Shown here: positions 23,360 to 31,952 of the stretch, piece after piece
Layout of the letters: the number at the start of each line of letters is the position of its first letter
Numbering within the stretch: the stretch's first letter is position 1
NCBI RefSeq assembly: GCF_002294985.1
Contig: NZ_NSGE01000002.1
Coordinates: 124,001-188,000 of the forward strand
Source of the DNA: Mesorhizobium sp. WSM3862
Lineage (GTDB): Bacteria > Pseudomonadota > Alphaproteobacteria > Rhizobiales > Rhizobiaceae
Direction: 5' to 3'
Length of the DNA: 64,000 nt
Made by a program: the position numbers and the translations under genes
The notes under the pieces: generated by a model
Database searches by the model: none
Seen by the model: only the letters and a program-made list of their open reading frames with translations
Told to the model about the DNA's origin: nothing

Positions 23360-24493
23360 ATGGTGCAGGTCGTTTTTGTTCACGGTGTTGCCAACAGAAA
23401 ATCAGATGCCGGTTTTGACGTAAACGTGGCGATTCGTGATCGCCGTTTTAAGGAGCTCGCGTTTTCGTCAGCGGATTTCACGATCCGCAATCCTTATTGG
23501 GGCGAGTTTGGTGCTGACCCTCAGTGGAAGTTGGCGTCGGTCCCGAAGTTCGATGCCGTGTACCAGGCACTAGGCATTGGCGCCGCCTTGGCCCAAGGCG
23601 ATGGTTCTGAAATCCTAGTGGCTGCCCGGATCGATTTTGCCGCCGTGGTCGGTGCACTTTCTGTCTCGGCACTCTCGGACGCAAACGAGGCGCCCGCTCA
23701 GGATCAGGAACTCTTCTGGATGGGAGCAGCCAGATATGCTGCAGCCCAACCAAAGCCCGCATGGTTGGCGACCGTGACTGATGACGCACAGTTTTGTGAT
23801 CGGCTTCGCAAAGAGGCCGAGGCTGGGGCTGCCATTCAAGGGCTAGGATTCCTAGATAAGGTGAAAGCCGCAGCCGATAAAATAAAGAGCGGTGCCTCCA
23901 ATCTCGTCAACAGCCCGTTCGCACGGGCGGGCCGGGAAAAGATCACGCCGGGTCTCGCGATCTTTATAGGTGATGTTTTTCGGTACCTTCGAGCAAACGA
24001 CGCTCGCACTCAGATCCGAGAAACAATTTCCGAGGCGATCATTGCCGCAGGCAAACAGAGAAGGCCCGCCGAACCATTTGTGTTGATCGGCCACAGCATG
24101 GGCGGCGTAATCCTTTATGACCTGCTCTCGAGGAGCGAAACTGTCGAGAGCCTTTCTGCGGCTATTGGTACGAAATTAGAGATCAATCTCCTTCTGACCG
24201 TGGGCTCACAGGTTGCGCTGTTCGAAGAAATGAAACTCTATGAAGCGAGCACCTCCGAATTCTCGGGACAAACCAAACCGGTACCGAGGCCAGAGGCGGT
24301 CAAGAACTGGTGGAATGCATTTGACAAGATGGACGTGCTTTCCTTCGTCACATCCCCGATTTTTGAGGGCAGCGAGGATTTCTCCGTCGATACGATCGCA
24401 GGCGTGCTGGACGCTCATGGCGCATATTTTTCCAGTACGATGTTCTACACCCGGCTGAACGCTCGTCTAAAAAATATAGGGCTTGCGCCGTGA
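23360..24493 (+). CDS. Alpha/beta-hydrolase (PGAP1-like lipase/esterase)
   Basis: 377-residue soluble protein starting MVQVVFVHGVANRK (first strand and oxyanion loop of the fold) with a nucleophile elbow VLIGHSMGGVILYDLL (Ser246); the catalytic His is probably in LDAHGAYF near the end. Between them lies a ~200-residue insert rich in Ala/Lys. Such enzymes may act on lipids or esters; no signal peptide is present. The ATG at 23360 follows a GGGGG by ~9 bp and is preferred to a GTG at 23336. Its stop overlaps the caspase-like gene by 4 bp, so the two products are probably made together and may form an effector pair. Confidence 0.78.
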   Translation: MVQVVFVHGVANRKSDAGFDVNVAIRDRRFKELAFSSADFTIRNPYWGEFGADPQWKLASVPKFDAVYQALGIGAALAQGDGSEILVAARIDFAAVVGALSVSALSDANEAPAQDQELFWMGAARYAAAQPKPAWLATVTDDAQFCDRLRKEAEAGAAIQGLGFLDKVKAAADKIKSGASNLVNSPFARAGREKITPGLAIFIGDVFRYLRANDARTQIRETISEAIIAAGKQRRPAEPFVLIGHSMGGVILYDLLSRSETVESLSAAIGTKLEINLLLTVGSQVALFEEMKLYEASTSEFSGQTKPVPRPEAVKNWWNAFDKMDVLSFVTSPIFEGSEDFSVDTIAGVLDAHGAYFSSTMFYTRLNARLKNIGLAP

Positions 24494-25635
24494 CGACAAT
24501 CTACCTTCGGCCAGGCAACGCGCCTCAGACCCACGCATTCATCATCGGATGTGGCCGCTTTCCGAGCCTCAGCGCCAATGGGTCGGCCGACAGGGTAGCG
24601 ACGACCGCTGGTGCACGCGCTATCGTGCGCTTCCTCCTTGATCGGGCGGACAGCTTGATCGCCCCGCTCGGTTCGATCGAAGTGTTGTTGTCTGATCCGG
24701 CTCAAGTTGCCGACCAGGATACGCTCAGCCTGGGCATCGTGGATCACGATCCTCGGGGTGACGATGTCGTTCAACCAGCCAACGAAGCCAATTATCACAC
24801 GGCCGGAGATCGCTGGATTGGACGATGCCGCCCAGGCGATCATATGTTTTTTTATATTGCGTCGCACGGCGTGACCGACAGCGATACAACGGCCGTTGCC
24901 GTGTTGGAAGATATCCGCTCCATCAATCACAGGCCATGGGCGCAATCGATTAACATCACGCAGCTGGCGTCGGCCTTGCCAACTTTGCAAGCCGACGGCT
25001 GTTGGGTCTTTCTGGACGCCTGCCAGGAAGTCATCCCAGCTATATTTCGGCAGATCAATGGAGCGCAAAGCCCAGCTCTGATCACTCCCGATATTACCGC
25101 GCTTACTAGACGGCGGACAAGCTCGGTTTCGCTAGCCGGATCCAGGCTCGGCACCAGTGCCTGGGCTCCGACCGATGGAACTCCGCCTTTCTTCACCCAG
25201 GCCTTGATAGAAGGCTTAAGTGGAGCGAGCGTCGAATTCTCCAATCCCGACGGCTGGGTAGTGACCGGACAGCAAATCCTATTTACACTAGGCCGTATTG
25301 CAAATGCTGCCCTCAACAATACCGATCTGCAAACAGAATCTCTTACGCAATTCAACAGGGATGTTAAGTTGCTGAGGGTACCACACCCGCAGATACCCGT
25401 CGTCGTACGAACGGCGGTTGAAAGCCACATGATTGCCGCGGTGTCTGTCACGGCGAATGATGGAAACGGGCGGATTTTTACTAAGAACGACGCTGAGATG
25501 GCGTGGAGGTTTCGTGTCGATCCCGATCTCACGCGCTACACAACCTCCGCGCAATTCCCAGACGGGAACCCCTGTTATCAAGATCAAGTCTTCACAGCCG
25601 CTCCTCCCGCCCAGATCGTGGAGCTCGTGGAATGA
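24490..25635 (+). CDS. Caspase-like (C14) cysteine protease
   Basis: 381-residue protein with a caspase/metacaspase-type domain in residues ~10-240: strand and loop AFIIGCGRFPSLS, catalytic histidine in HMFFYIASHGVTD (His126) and catalytic cysteine in CWVFLDACQE (Cys178). The remainder (~250-381) is a beta-rich region with no recognised domain. Bacterial caspase-like proteases are common effectors in conflict and cell-death systems. It starts with GTG, overlapping the hydrolase gene by 4 bp, and itself overlaps the next gene by 4 bp (ATGA). No transmembrane segment, TIR or sensor domain is fused to it, so sensing would have to come from the partner proteins. Confidence 0.84.
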   Translation: MTTIYLRPGNAPQTHAFIIGCGRFPSLSANGSADRVATTAGARAIVRFLLDRADSLIAPLGSIEVLLSDPAQVADQDTLSLGIVDHDPRGDDVVQPANEANYHTAGDRWIGRCRPGDHMFFYIASHGVTDSDTTAVAVLEDIRSINHRPWAQSINITQLASALPTLQADGCWVFLDACQEVIPAIFRQINGAQSPALITPDITALTRRRTSSVSLAGSRLGTSAWAPTDGTPPFFTQALIEGLSGASVEFSNPDGWVVTGQQILFTLGRIANAALNNTDLQTESLTQFNRDVKLLRVPHPQIPVVVRTAVESHMIAAVSVTANDGNGRIFTKNDAEMAWRFRVDPDLTRYTTSAQFPDGNPCYQDQVFTAAPPAQIVELVE

Positions 25636-26966
25636 TCGGCGATCCTGACGTGCACAATGTCCGCATTGTAGGGCCAGCGCATGTCCCGTACCACTTCCGC
25701 TTAATCGGTATGAAACGTGAATTAAGGGGGGCAGATCTTCTGAGCAACAAAGACGGAGTTGCGGAGACGCAACTCCAGGCCGGGACATTTTTGTGTTACG
25801 CGGAAGATCTCACGGCGGGGGCCTTGACGACGACGAAAATCGACATTGTCGGCGACTTGGATCCTTTTATCGTCGAACTAGGCGAGAAGCCGCGATGGAC
25901 GCCAGTACCCTCTAATTTTCGACCAAGCCGCATTCAAGCGTATGAGTCGTTCCGAACGGCCTCTGCGGTGCCTGTCCACATCGACGAAGATCTTGTGCCA
26001 GTGGTCTCCCCCAACTTGACTGAATATGCCGCGAAGCAATTTTCGAGCGCCACTACGCCGCTCACTTCACGTTTGGAAAAGCGTTTCTCAATTGGTCTTT
26101 CGATCGATGTTACTTCGGCTCGAAGGGGAGGGTGGCGCGCTTTTCAGCGAGTCGAGGGCCTCCATCCGCGAAAGGACGGCAACCAGATCATCATCGATTT
26201 TGGTTCTCTAGCGTTTCGGCCCAAGGAGCGGCTGCGTTTGAGCGTCGGCATTGAAGGCGACCAAGTCTGGCAAGTTAACGTGCCGCTGTTCGAGACCGGC
26301 CTTAACGCAGAAATCGCATTAGTCAAATCCGGCTTCGGTCCAGAGCTCGCGTTGCGCTTGGTTGCACCGGATCCCAGCCTTTCGTTGGTACTTGCTGGTT
26401 CGAGCGGATCGTATCCAGGCGGCTTGGAAAGAATTTCTGGTTTTCAGTCGGATCGTCGAGGAAAGCTCGACGCCGATCCGTGGACAGATCTTTCTTGGGC
26501 TCTTGCCGATATCAGGGCGGGGGTTGTCCCTCGGCTGCCGGGTGAAGGGCCATGGCCTTGGAACAAACATGACCCGATAAGCGATGGGTATGTTGTGTGG
26601 GCATGGATGATTGCAGCAAGCGCCGACAAAACCTCACTCAGTCTTGATCAGCGCTGCCTTAACACGTTGGTGCAAGCCCGCAAGCTTGGGCGGCCCTATT
26701 TCTCGGCGACAAGTGAGTTGGCGGCCGAAATGTTGGAAGCGCTGGCACTGTCATCAAATGATTCTGCCATCCGCGCGAATGCGAAGTACGAAGCTGCAAT
26801 ATGGAGCCGCCGAGGAAAGACCAAGCTCAAAGCCGGACCATTCTATGCGTGGGAGCGCCCAGAACGAAACCTGCAAGCTGGCAAACTGCCGACAGGGAAC
26901 TACAGAACATTGGCTTCGGGCCGCCTTCGCGGTGATGCTTTGGACCTCCAAAAGGTTCTGGTATAG
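25632..26966 (+). CDS. Hypothetical protein coupled to the caspase-like gene
   Basis: 444-residue protein of unrecognised family. The first ~95 residues look like a beta-sandwich (VRIVGPAHVPYHFRLIG, AETQLQAGTFLCYAEDL), the middle (~100-290) is mixed with repeated strand patterns, and the last ~120 residues are helical (DQRCLNTLVQARKLGRPYFSATSELAAEMLEALAL). There is no signal peptide or membrane helix. The ATG at 25632 overlaps the caspase-like gene by 4 bp. As third gene of a tightly coupled tricistron it may be the sensor or substrate of the protease. It ends 84 bp from the convergent pentapeptide-repeat gene. Confidence 0.65.
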   Translation: MIGDPDVHNVRIVGPAHVPYHFRLIGMKRELRGADLLSNKDGVAETQLQAGTFLCYAEDLTAGALTTTKIDIVGDLDPFIVELGEKPRWTPVPSNFRPSRIQAYESFRTASAVPVHIDEDLVPVVSPNLTEYAAKQFSSATTPLTSRLEKRFSIGLSIDVTSARRGGWRAFQRVEGLHPRKDGNQIIIDFGSLAFRPKERLRLSVGIEGDQVWQVNVPLFETGLNAEIALVKSGFGPELALRLVAPDPSLSLVLAGSSGSYPGGLERISGFQSDRRGKLDADPWTDLSWALADIRAGVVPRLPGEGPWPWNKHDPISDGYVVWAWMIAASADKTSLSLDQRCLNTLVQARKLGRPYFSATSELAAEMLEALALSSNDSAIRANAKYEAAIWSRRGKTKLKAGPFYAWERPERNLQAGKLPTGNYRTLASGRLRGDALDLQKVLV

Positions 26967-27050
26967 CCGAGAGCTGATCGTGGCTTCGGGATGGCGTTTC
27001 GAGACCTGATGTTCGAGCGACCGGCGCGTGGCCTGCCGGTAGACCAGACA

Positions 27051-29429
27051 TCAAGCTTTTCTTGCCTTGATGTAATACGTCTCTGGCTGAAATAGCGGAT
27101 TATCCTTTGGGACGACGCGTTCAGAGAGTTCTCGGTACTGCTTTCGTACATCGTAGTGCATACCCTTGGCGTTCGGACAATGATCGCGATCAAGGACGAC
27201 CTTCGCAAAGAGTGTTGCGAAATCTGGATAGTCCTTCCACATTTCTTGACGCAGCAATGCCGCCGCAATGCTTGGGTGGGAGGCGTTCGGGTCGCCAGCC
27301 TGTGGTATGCAGGCTATGGCGACAAACGTTCGCAATCGTGCTGCCACATCGGCCTCGGTCGGTTGCCGCGGACCCCCACCTTGACGCTTCAGCCACCAGT
27401 CTTTCGAAGACAAATCCCACTGCGTCAACGACAGGTCGCCAATACGGTCGATGGCTCGCTTTAGACTTGGCGGAAGCGGTTGCAGCTCCGTACCCGGAAA
27501 ACCGCTCGCAACCCTTTCGAGCGTCGTTCGGGCACTGTCAATGTCTCGCTGCTCAAGCGGCTCCAGCTGGCAAAGCGCCTCGTTGCTCGTGATCCGCATC
27601 GAGTCAAGCACGACTCCTTGAGACCCGAACCACAAGGTATCCGCGCTGTTTACCGAGCCGGTTTTGCTTCCCCATACTGTGGCGGTTCTGAAGCTTGTTC
27701 CGCTCAGCTTCGCAGATTGAAAGTCTACGCCCTGCATATCCGCGCAGCTAAAGTCAGCCCCCGTCAAGCCGGCATGGAATTCAGCGCCGGTGAGTTGTGC
27801 GCCTGCGAATTGGGCCGCATCGTAGCCACCCAAAATAACCGGTGTTTCGTCTCCAGCAAGTCCAGACTCGCTCTGTTGAAAATAGGCGCCGACCGCCTTC
27901 AGGCCGGAGAAATTGGCCCCTCGAAAATCTCCGTCGATGTAGGCACCGTTTGCCGTTGCCCCGGAGAAATTCGCTCCCTCCGCCCTGACACTCTCCAGCC
28001 GGGCGCCATCAAAAGCCGCACCTTTTGCATCGTCGAAAACGGGAAAATCGAGATGCGCGTAATCGAAGTGAGCCTCATACAACTTGGCACCGGAAAAATT
28101 CGCCTGGGTAGCCCTAGTGTGGCGCAGGTCGGAAAACGACAGGTCGGCACCTCGAAACGTGGTGCGGCTCAACTCTGAACCATCCAACGTCGCACAGCCG
28201 TCGATTTCTCCGAAGACGCTCCTCTGACAAAAAGAAGCGTAGTCGAACTTGCCGCCGGTAAGTTGTGCGTTTGTGAGGTTGGCCCCGTCAAAGCGCACAC
28301 CTCGAAAATCACCACTGATCAGGATTGCATGGCTGAGGTCGCGGCGGGCCAAATCGTGGTCGAATTGACGCGCCATCGAACGAACTTTGAGCTCGTCGTT
28401 CGGCCGATCCCCGAGATGGGCGTAGGGAACTACCAGATTGCGCGCGAACGGGCTTTTCAATCGACCAGTCAGCAAATCAGGCGGGCCGCCGAAGAGAAGT
28501 TTCGTTGCACATGGTCCTGAGGCGATCGCAGGTAGCGGCTGTCCGTCAGTCAATTTAATTTCGTACCACCACAAATAGACCTTAGGGCAAGCAGGTAGTC
28601 CGAGGAACTCCGTCGTTTCATCGGGTATTGTCGCAATGCCGATTGAAAAATAGATCAGGCAAAGTGCCAGCGCGACCGGAAGGGCAGCGTGAAATGCGGG
28701 AAACCGTGCAAACGAAGAGGCGCTGTCATTTGGAGCAACATCAGGGGCAATCCCTTCAGGTGTCTTTGCGGGTGCGGCTTGACGCCAAAAGCCCTTGCGT
28801 TTGGGCGCCTTCACATCCTCGCGGCGCACGCTTTGACGCAGCCAGCCAGGCCAAATGAAAAGCAGCATTCCGATATCGACCACCAAAATGATGCGATGCC
28901 ACCACGTGATGGGCACGGAATGGTAGGGGAGAAACGCAATCTGGAAAGCAATGAGCAACATCACTGGCGCGATGACCGAAGTCGCGGAAACGGCACAGGC
29001 AACGATCCACCGCGCCCAGCCGTTCAGAACCAGATCGCCGGCTAGGTTCTGGACCACCAAAGCTGCGTTCAGCCCGGAGCGAACTTCGTCTCTTCGCTCG
29101 TCATGGACCTTCTTCGTGTTTCGGCCGCCGGATCCGGCCCTCACGTAGTCCCGCAGTTCAGCAACGCGCCTTTCTGCAAGGTGTACCTGCAGCAGGTAGT
29201 ATCCGTGAATAATCAATAACAACAGTGGTGCACCTGCATAGAAAGTAGCCAACGGGAGGTCGATACCCAGGATCGGGAGAGCCTGGGGTTTTTCCAGCAA
29301 CAGATCGAGATGCGTTGTCGAACCCACGGTGACAAACAAATATGTGACCAGTGACACCAGCGTGACCCAGGTTGTCCGCATAGCGTCGCCGGCCGAGTTG
29401 ACCGCATCGATTAAATATTTTCCATCCAT
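27051..29429 (-). CDS. Membrane-anchored pentapeptide-repeat protein
   Basis: ~790-residue protein. The N-terminal ~260 residues contain several membrane helices (TLVSLVTYLFVTV; PLATFYAGAPLLLLIIHGYYLL; VIAPVMLLIAFQIAFL; IILVVDIGMLLFIWPGWL). After a further membrane helix near LPVALALCLIYFSIGI comes a long pentapeptide-repeat right-handed beta-helix (~360-610) with units such as ANLTNAQLTG, ADLSFSDL, ANFSGAKL and ADFSCADM. The ATG at 29429 has GGGG ~9 bp upstream; 29459 is an alternative. It is the last gene of a seven-gene - strand cluster and converges on the caspase tricistron. The repeat domain probably serves for binding; function is unknown. Confidence 0.75.
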   Translation of the reverse strand: MDGKYLIDAVNSAGDAMRTTWVTLVSLVTYLFVTVGSTTHLDLLLEKPQALPILGIDLPLATFYAGAPLLLLIIHGYYLLQVHLAERRVAELRDYVRAGSGGRNTKKVHDERRDEVRSGLNAALVVQNLAGDLVLNGWARWIVACAVSATSVIAPVMLLIAFQIAFLPYHSVPITWWHRIILVVDIGMLLFIWPGWLRQSVRREDVKAPKRKGFWRQAAPAKTPEGIAPDVAPNDSASSFARFPAFHAALPVALALCLIYFSIGIATIPDETTEFLGLPACPKVYLWWYEIKLTDGQPLPAIASGPCATKLLFGGPPDLLTGRLKSPFARNLVVPYAHLGDRPNDELKVRSMARQFDHDLARRDLSHAILISGDFRGVRFDGANLTNAQLTGGKFDYASFCQRSVFGEIDGCATLDGSELSRTTFRGADLSFSDLRHTRATQANFSGAKLYEAHFDYAHLDFPVFDDAKGAAFDGARLESVRAEGANFSGATANGAYIDGDFRGANFSGLKAVGAYFQQSESGLAGDETPVILGGYDAAQFAGAQLTGAEFHAGLTGADFSCADMQGVDFQSAKLSGTSFRTATVWGSKTGSVNSADTLWFGSQGVVLDSMRITSNEALCQLEPLEQRDIDSARTTLERVASGFPGTELQPLPPSLKRAIDRIGDLSLTQWDLSSKDWWLKRQGGGPRQPTEADVAARLRTFVAIACIPQAGDPNASHPSIAAALLRQEMWKDYPDFATLFAKVVLDRDHCPNAKGMHYDVRKQYRELSERVVPKDNPLFQPETYYIKARKA

Positions 29430-29476
29430 TCCGTTTGCCCCGAAGTAGCTGCGCGTCATCGCTGGAGTGCTCGCGG

Positions 29477-30196
29477 CTACTTGCCTCGCCAGACGACGTA
29501 CAGGGCGCGCAAAGTGACGAATATGGCGGTCACACTCAGCAGCAGCATGACAACCGGCTGGACGAATGGAAAGAAGCTTGTCGCGTCCTTGCAAGCATCT
29601 GGCCCGACGACTTCGCCGGCCAGCCGATAGTAGTCGCCAAAGATTCGCCCGACGGTGGCATCTGCTGGAAATTGGAAAAAATCATCCGCGCCGACGGCCA
29701 AGGGCGACCAATTGTCCTTGGTAATTTCGCTGCAAAGCTTGCCCTCGCCAAGGAACACGCACCAGAAATGCCCCAACGCAAAAAGAGGCAGGATCGAGAA
29801 GAAGACATAGGCCATAACCTGGCCCTTTCGCCCAAGACCGATCGAAGGCGAAGCATCCCAAAGCCGGAACGGAAAACGCTCATACCAGGTGGGGCCCGAG
29901 CGATGGGCATGCTCGCGCATGACCGCTGCGCTAAGGATGAGCAAGACCGAGAGGATCAGGATGCCCCACATTGCAACGATGGAGTCCAGCAGACCTGGCA
30001 CGAACGAAAAGCCGACGACGACACTCAGCTTGGGGTCGATGTCCGACCCTTGTGTCTGGCCATAAGCGACAATGGCGAACAGGTTCGTTGCAACTGCGAG
30101 CGAGAGCCAGAGCTTCTGCGTTGTCGCCAGCGTAATTCCATATTTCGCATGATCATCGCTTGGGTCCGTCTCCGGTGCGTTGAGCTTCGAATTCAT
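29477..30196 (-). CDS. Hypothetical four-helix membrane protein
   Basis: 239-residue integral membrane protein with about four hydrophobic helices: LWLSLAVATNLFAIVAYG, LLDSIVAMWGILILSVLLIL, VMAYVFFSILPLFALGHFW and VVMLLLSVTAIFVTLRALY, with a ~60-residue non-membrane loop containing two cysteines (CSEITKD, DACKDA). No family is recognised. The ATG at 30196 is favoured over a GTG at 30214 that would overlap the preceding gene. It lies 14 bp after the exported-protein gene and 47 bp before the pentapeptide-repeat gene, so the three are probably co-transcribed and may form a membrane complex. Confidence 0.7.
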   Translation of the reverse strand: MNSKLNAPETDPSDDHAKYGITLATTQKLWLSLAVATNLFAIVAYGQTQGSDIDPKLSVVVGFSFVPGLLDSIVAMWGILILSVLLILSAAVMREHAHRSGPTWYERFPFRLWDASPSIGLGRKGQVMAYVFFSILPLFALGHFWCVFLGEGKLCSEITKDNWSPLAVGADDFFQFPADATVGRIFGDYYRLAGEVVGPDACKDATSFFPFVQPVVMLLLSVTAIFVTLRALYVVWRGK

Positions 30197-30210
30197 CGAC
30201 GTATCTCTCT

Positions 30211-30900
30211 TCACAGGTTGAGCAACAGTCCGGCTATCGCCGGCAAGGTGCCTTCGACAACGAGACTTGGCTTGCCGTCGATCGTGACGAAACGAGCGGT
30301 GGACAGGGTCACGCCGAAGGCCTGCACCGCCGGCGGCAATGCCAGGCCTGCACCAGGGGCAGAAAGTGCCTCATTCAGCAGCGCGCCCAACTTGTCCTTG
30401 ACCAAATCGTCTAGATTTAACGCCTGAGCAGCGGTTCGCGTGATATCGTTCGAGATGTTGAACTCCGCGATACGGCCCGTGAGCGCGATGCGATTGTCGG
30501 CCACCATGGGCACGAAATAAGCCACAACGCTGCCATCAGAGCTTGGCACGATTTCCGGGCGCACGTGAAAATGCACCTTGGCGCGAAGCACGGGAGCTTC
30601 GATCGAGAGAAGAGTGCCTTTGTGTGTCAGCTTGCCGCCGAGGTCGATGTGTCGCTTTGTCCAAACGGCCCCGATCAAGGGATCGACCTTGGCCACAAGG
30701 TCAGACAGGTCAATCGTCAACGCGATGGCGACGGGCTGAGCCGGATCATTTCTGTTGGCGGTGATGCCGACTGGGAACTTAATCTCGATCCCTTCGATGG
30801 TCTTGGAAATGACGGCAGCCGGAAGGTCGACGCTTTCGGCGTATCCCGGAGACAGCCCAACGATCATCCAGAGGCATGCCGTGACTACTCTAAGGCCCAT
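30211..30900 (-). CDS. Exported hypothetical protein
   Basis: 229-residue protein with a clear signal peptide (MGLRVVTACLWMIVGLSPGYAE, cleavage after AYA-like GYA at ~21) and a mature beta-rich domain with alternating strands (IEIKFPVGITANR, AIALTIDLSDLVAKVD, KVHFHVRPEIVP) resembling lipid-binding DUF-type barrels in general shape only. A C-terminal hydrophobic stretch (LPAIAGLLLNL) ends the protein. The ATG at 30900 has GGAG 10 bp upstream; a longer TTG start at 30969 would spoil the signal peptide. It belongs to the - strand cluster of 27051-36582. Confidence 0.7.
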   Translation of the reverse strand: MGLRVVTACLWMIVGLSPGYAESVDLPAAVISKTIEGIEIKFPVGITANRNDPAQPVAIALTIDLSDLVAKVDPLIGAVWTKRHIDLGGKLTHKGTLLSIEAPVLRAKVHFHVRPEIVPSSDGSVVAYFVPMVADNRIALTGRIAEFNISNDITRTAAQALNLDDLVKDKLGALLNEALSAPGAGLALPPAVQAFGVTLSTARFVTIDGKPSLVVEGTLPAIAGLLLNL

Positions 30901-30975
30901 TCTCGCGCTCCACAGTATTCTGTGCACCTGCCATCGCCAGTCTTGTGCCAGGCCCACGATCAATCTCAACGCAGC

Positions 30976-31944
30976 CTAGTCGATCACCATCCAGTCTGCC
31001 TCGTAGACACTATCCTTGATGCGGCTGTTGTCGGGCCGGTCGTAGACGATCAGACAGCCGGGCTTCCCGTTACGCTCGAGAAAGCACAAGCCTTCAGGCT
31101 TTTCGCTGCCGGCCGGCCACTCGTAGAGGTTTTCGGGGTGCTGGATCACTGAGGTTGCTGCTGGCTGCCAGCGATAGAGGCGAAAGGGTCCCATGGCGTC
31201 GCCCACCGGGCCGGCGACAATGAAAATGGCGCTTCCATTCCGGCAAAGATCACGGATCGCCAGGCTGCCGAGATCGAGAAAGGACAGCCTGTAGCTCTTT
31301 ACCTCCAGGTCCTTGGTGAGTCTGAGGTGAACGACGACGGCACTGTTGTCGAGCCGTGGGCCGCGAAGACCCAGAAGCACCTCGTCTTCGGTGACCACCA
31401 GATCTTCAATATCAAGGCCGTTCTCTTTGCTCGGCAGATCGAGGAACGGCTTGAGATAGGCATCGCCGGCCAGCACACCGCGAATGGAACCTGCTCCCTT
31501 TCTTGAGACGACTTTCATCTTGCCCAGGCGCGATCCATCGTCCATGAGGGTGATGCGCGCCAGCAGGTGTCGGCTCGGCCGAGCGCGGATTTTTGACCGG
31601 AGCAGGTCCTTGTCGTCATCGTCGTGGGCCAGGCGGACATGGCAGTGCGAACCGCAAAGCCAGAGTGCTCCCTGCGCGACATCGACCGCTTCCAGGTCCA
31701 GTTCGGCACCGCCCTTGCTTTCCTCGACGCCGGGCCAGCGTGCGATAAAGTCGTCAATTCGATACTGGCGGGCCAGCACATACCCGGCTTCGTGCGCCTC
31801 CAGGCACTCGAAGGTCCGTCCTTCGTCCGAAACGGTCCACAACATGCGTGCGTCGGCCGCTAACCCCGACAGATTGTTCAGCAAATCCCTCGAGGCAGCC
31901 GCCGCATAGTCGAGCCGTACGCGCTGGACAGGGTTGTTCGTCAT
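30976..31944 (-). CDS. DUF3616 domain protein (beta-propeller-like)
   Basis: 322-residue protein resembling the DUF3616 family: RVRLDYAAAASRDLLNNLSGLA at the start, then ECLEAH.., ELDLEAVDVAQGALWLCGSH and the closing GLCFLERNGKPGCLIVYDRPDNSR segment, patterns of a WD/phytase-like propeller that reads as an SMP-30-like fold. No enzymatic residues can be assigned. The start at 31944 lies 8 bp after the DUF2278 gene; the frame continues upstream inside that gene but without a start site. Its neighbours are a lamin-tail protein, an MBL hydrolase and a metallopeptidase, so a role in a multi-enzyme extracellular or conflict system is possible. Function is unknown. Confidence 0.68.
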   Translation of the reverse strand: MTNNPVQRVRLDYAAAASRDLLNNLSGLAADARMLWTVSDEGRTFECLEAHEAGYVLARQYRIDDFIARWPGVEESKGGAELDLEAVDVAQGALWLCGSHCHVRLAHDDDDKDLLRSKIRARPSRHLLARITLMDDGSRLGKMKVVSRKGAGSIRGVLAGDAYLKPFLDLPSKENGLDIEDLVVTEDEVLLGLRGPRLDNSAVVVHLRLTKDLEVKSYRLSFLDLGSLAIRDLCRNGSAIFIVAGPVGDAMGPFRLYRWQPAATSVIQHPENLYEWPAGSEKPEGLCFLERNGKPGCLIVYDRPDNSRIKDSVYEADWMVID

Positions 31945-31952
31945 CGCGCCCT

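Noticed and set aside
23360-26966. Gasdermin-type caspase operon
   Set aside because: The third protein is 444 residues and beta/alpha-mixed without the lipidated, C-terminally cleaved shape of bacterial gasdermins.
29435-30427. 330-codon plus-strand frame in the membrane-protein region
   Set aside because: Antisense to two genes with signal peptide and membrane helices; no initiation site.
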